A stretch of 27,703 nt of DNA, taken from assembly GCA_035541265.1 (NCBI GenBank), contig DATKNQ010000114.1:1-27703 (forward strand), given 5' to 3'. The translations under genes and the position numbers were made by a program. Below the pieces are notes generated by a model. That model saw nothing but the letters and a program-made list of their open reading frames with translations. It was not told the origin of the DNA and ran no database searches. The DNA comes from Bog-159 sp035541265 (GTDB taxonomy: Bacteria; Acidobacteriota; Terriglobia; Bryobacterales; Bryobacteraceae). Below are positions 25,758 to 27,703 of the stretch, one piece after another; position 1 is the first letter of the stretch; each line of letters starts with the position of its first letter.

Positions 25758-26636
25758 CTGCGGATCGGGATCCACACTTCCATAGCGGTCTCGCTTGAAC
25801 AGGCCGCTCTCGAAGCATCTGCGTTGGGCGCCAATACGTTCCAGATCTTCTCGGCGAGCCCTCGAATGTGGCGCGCGTCGTCGCCCGGCCCCGAACAAAT
25901 CCGGTTGTTGCAGCGCGCGCGTGAAAAGCTCGATTTATACCCGCTGGCGATTCACGCGAGCTATCTGGTGAACCTGGCGTCGTGCGATCCGGCGACTCGC
26001 GAGCGGTCGATCGCCGCTTTTCGGGGTGAGTTGGAGCGCGCCGCGGCGATCGGCGCGGAGTACTTGGTGGTGCATTCGGGAAGTTATAAGGGGCAAACGC
26101 TCGAGGAAGCTATCGAGGCATTTGCGCTGGGGCTACGGGATGCGGCGGCGGGTGTGGGCAGCCGCCGCGTGCTGGTGCTGTTGGAGAATACGGTGGGTTG
26201 TGGATCACAAATCGGCGGCCGTTTCGAAGAACTCCGCGCGATCCGCGACCGCGCGGCCAACCTTACCGACATCCCCGTGGGCTACTGTCTGGACACTTGT
26301 CATTTGCTGGCTGCCGGATTCGATATCTCGAGCCAGACGGGACTGCGCAGAACGGTCCGCCACGCCGATGACGTGCTCGGCATCGCGAATGTGAAGCTGA
26401 TCCACGCTAATGATTCGCAGGCACCACTCGGGTCGCGTATCGACCGGCATGCGAGCATTGGCAAAGGGTACATCGGAGCGGACGGCTTCCGCGGCCTGCT
26501 GGCGCACCGGCAGCTCCGCGACAAACCGTTCATCCTGGAAACGCCCGTGGAGCGCCCCGGCGACGATCGCCGCAATTTCAAAAGACTATTGAAGCTATGC
26601 CCGAAAAGCCGTACGACCACAACCAGATCGAGCTGA
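25758..26636 (+). CDS. nfo: Endonuclease IV (AP endonuclease, Nfo) with apparent CTG start
   Basis: Nfo cleaves DNA 5' to abasic sites in base excision repair using three zinc ions. With a start at CTG 25758 the protein has 292 residues and begins (M)RIGIHTSIA, the standard family N-terminus. All nine metal ligands are visible: H66, H106, E143, D178, H181, H215, D228, H230, E260, closely matching the spacing in the E. coli enzyme. No ATG, GTG or TTG occurs in frame between the upstream stop (25728-25730) and the TTG at 25824, and that TTG would delete the first strand. The call is therefore a rare CTG start or a small sequence error. The 3' end overlaps leuS by 40 nt. Confidence 0.92.
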   Translation: MRIGIHTSIAVSLEQAALEASALGANTFQIFSASPRMWRASSPGPEQIRLLQRAREKLDLYPLAIHASYLVNLASCDPATRERSIAAFRGELERAAAIGAEYLVVHSGSYKGQTLEEAIEAFALGLRDAAAGVGSRRVLVLLENTVGCGSQIGGRFEELRAIRDRAANLTDIPVGYCLDTCHLLAAGFDISSQTGLRRTVRHADDVLGIANVKLIHANDSQAPLGSRIDRHASIGKGYIGADGFRGLLAHRQLRDKPFILETPVERPGDDRRNFKRLLKLCPKSRTTTTRSS

Positions 26637-27703
26637 AGTGGCACGCCCGCTGGCAGGACGCCGCTTTCTATAAAGCCGAGGAGAATTCCTCGCGGCCGAA
26701 GTATTACGTGCTGGAGATGCTGCCGTATCCGAGCGGCACCTTGCATATCGGCCACATCCGCAACTACTCGATCGGGGACGCGCTGGCGCGTTACAAGTGG
26801 ATGCGCGGCTTCAACGTGCTGCATCCCATGGGCTGGGATGCGTTCGGTCTGCCTGCCGAGAATGCCGCGATCGCGAATCAGCGGCATCCGCGCGAGTGGA
26901 CGCTCGAGAACATCGCGGCCATGAAGAAGACGCATCGGCGCTTCGGTTTCAGCTACGACTGGGACCGCGAGGTCTCGACATGCGAGCCGGAATATTATCG
27001 CTGGAACCAGTGGTTCTTCCTGAAGATGCTCGAGCGCGGCACGGCCTATCGCAAGAAGGCGCTGGTGAACTGGTGCCCCAAGTGTTGCACGGTGCTCGCC
27101 AACGAGCAGGTGGTCAACGGTTGTTGCTGGCGGCACGACGACACGCCCGTCGAACAGCGCGCGCTCGAACAGTGGTTCCTGCGCATCACCGATTACGCGG
27201 ACGAGTTGTTGGCCGACATCGCAAAACTCGAAGGCGGATGGCCGGAGCGCGTGCTCACCATGCAACGCAACTGGATCGGCCGTTCGGAAGGCATGGAGTT
27301 GGACTTCCGCCTGGAAGGCTCGGGTACGCCGATCCGCGTCTTCACCACGCGCGTCGATACGATCTACGGCGCGACTTGCGTGATTCTGGCGCCGGAGCAT
27401 CCGCTGGCCGCGGAGCTCGTCGATGGCGAAGGCCGGGCGCGCGCGAAGGCCATGGTGGATGCACGCGCCAATGCCGATCCTGGCGAGATCGTGAAGGAAG
27501 GCTTCTTCACCGGCCACTATGCCATCAATCCGTTCAGTGGCGGCAAAGTGCCGGTATGGATCGGCAACTTCGTGCTGATGGGATACGGTACGGGCGCGAT
27601 CATGGCCGTGCCGGCGCACGATGAACGCGACTTTGAATTCTGCACGAAGTACGAAATCCCGATCCGTCCGGTGATCCGGCCGGTGGATGGCGAACTCGCG
27701 CGC
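26597..27703 (+). CDS. leuS: Leucyl-tRNA synthetase (3'-truncated by window edge)
   Basis: The class I synthetase that charges tRNA-Leu. The frame is open from ATG 26597 to the window end (369 codons of an expected 800-plus). The N-terminus MPEKPYDHNQIELKWHARWQ is typical. The HIGH motif is at residues 50-53 (PYPSGTLHIGHIRNY), followed by HPMGWDAFGLPAENAA, NWCPKC and LANEQVV. The CP1 editing domain starts around residue 220 with NWIGRSEG, TTRVDTIYGAT (usual form TTRPDT, so Pro is replaced by Val) and GTGAIMAVPAHDERDFEF containing the conserved editing Asp. It starts inside the 3' end of nfo (40-nt overlap), so the two are probably co-transcribed. KMSKS and the anticodon-binding domain are beyond the window. 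Confidence 0.97.
   Translation, partial: MPEKPYDHNQIELKWHARWQDAAFYKAEENSSRPKYYVLEMLPYPSGTLHIGHIRNYSIGDALARYKWMRGFNVLHPMGWDAFGLPAENAAIANQRHPREWTLENIAAMKKTHRRFGFSYDWDREVSTCEPEYYRWNQWFFLKMLERGTAYRKKALVNWCPKCCTVLANEQVVNGCCWRHDDTPVEQRALEQWFLRITDYADELLADIAKLEGGWPERVLTMQRNWIGRSEGMELDFRLEGSGTPIRVFTTRVDTIYGATCVILAPEHPLAAELVDGEGRARAKAMVDARANADPGEIVKEGFFTGHYAINPFSGGKVPVWIGNFVLMGYGTGAIMAVPAHDERDFEFCTKYEIPIRPVIRPVDGELAR

Overview
The window looks like a chromosomal segment of an Acidobacteriota bacterium, most likely of the Solibacter/Bryobacter type. The reasons are GC-rich coding sequence, a secreted protein ending in the C-terminal domain I recognise as TIGR03437 (abundant in Candidatus Solibacter), the wreck of an ADOP-type (acidobacterial duplicated orphan permease) MacB/FtsX gene, and a fused LptF-LptG permease. 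The taxonomic call is inference from gene content. No tRNA, rRNA, CRISPR array, integrase, transposase or phage gene was recognised.

Layout. 1-3494 (+): 3' part of secA, overlapped by a secreted/anchored protein gene (DUF6599-like). 3495-3828: non-coding, with a sigma70-type promoter followed about 110 bp later by a strong hairpin terminator, a candidate small RNA. 3829-8783 (+): ABC exporter, RNase J and an ArnT/PMT-like glycosyltransferase, closely packed. 8835-9902 (+): ten-helix GRP/DMT-type permease. 9908-10958 (-): decayed ADOP permease gene that keeps its promoter and operator-like repeat. 11014-13329 (-): large secreted multidomain adhesin-like protein. 13330-13973: 644 bp without a convincing gene, containing hairpins and short repeats. 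13974-16397 (-) priA, divergent from 16428-17408 (+) adenosine-deaminase-family gene. 24019 down to 17405 (-): four genes with 4-nt overlap, 2-nt gap and 1-nt overlap: exported TldD-like metalloprotease with intact zinc site, exported TldD-like paralogue with destroyed zinc site, fused LptF-LptG, and a TIM-barrel sugar isomerase/epimerase. 24185-25738 (+): secreted glycoside hydrolase with a well-formed promoter and ribosome binding site. 25758-26636 (+): endonuclease IV, apparently with a CTG start. 26597 to the window end (+): leuS, 5' part.

How the genes fit together. Many products concern the envelope: SecA secretion, ABC export, a lipid-linked sugar transferase, LPS transport (LptFG), exported proteases, a secreted glycosidase and a secreted Ig-like protein. 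The most system-like locus is the four-gene operon 17405-24019. There an active/inactive pair of signal-peptide-bearing TldD homologues, resembling an extracytoplasmic version of TldD/TldE, is translationally coupled to the LptFG fusion. Several promoters place the predicted transcription start on or within a few bases of the start codon, suggesting frequent leaderless mRNAs.
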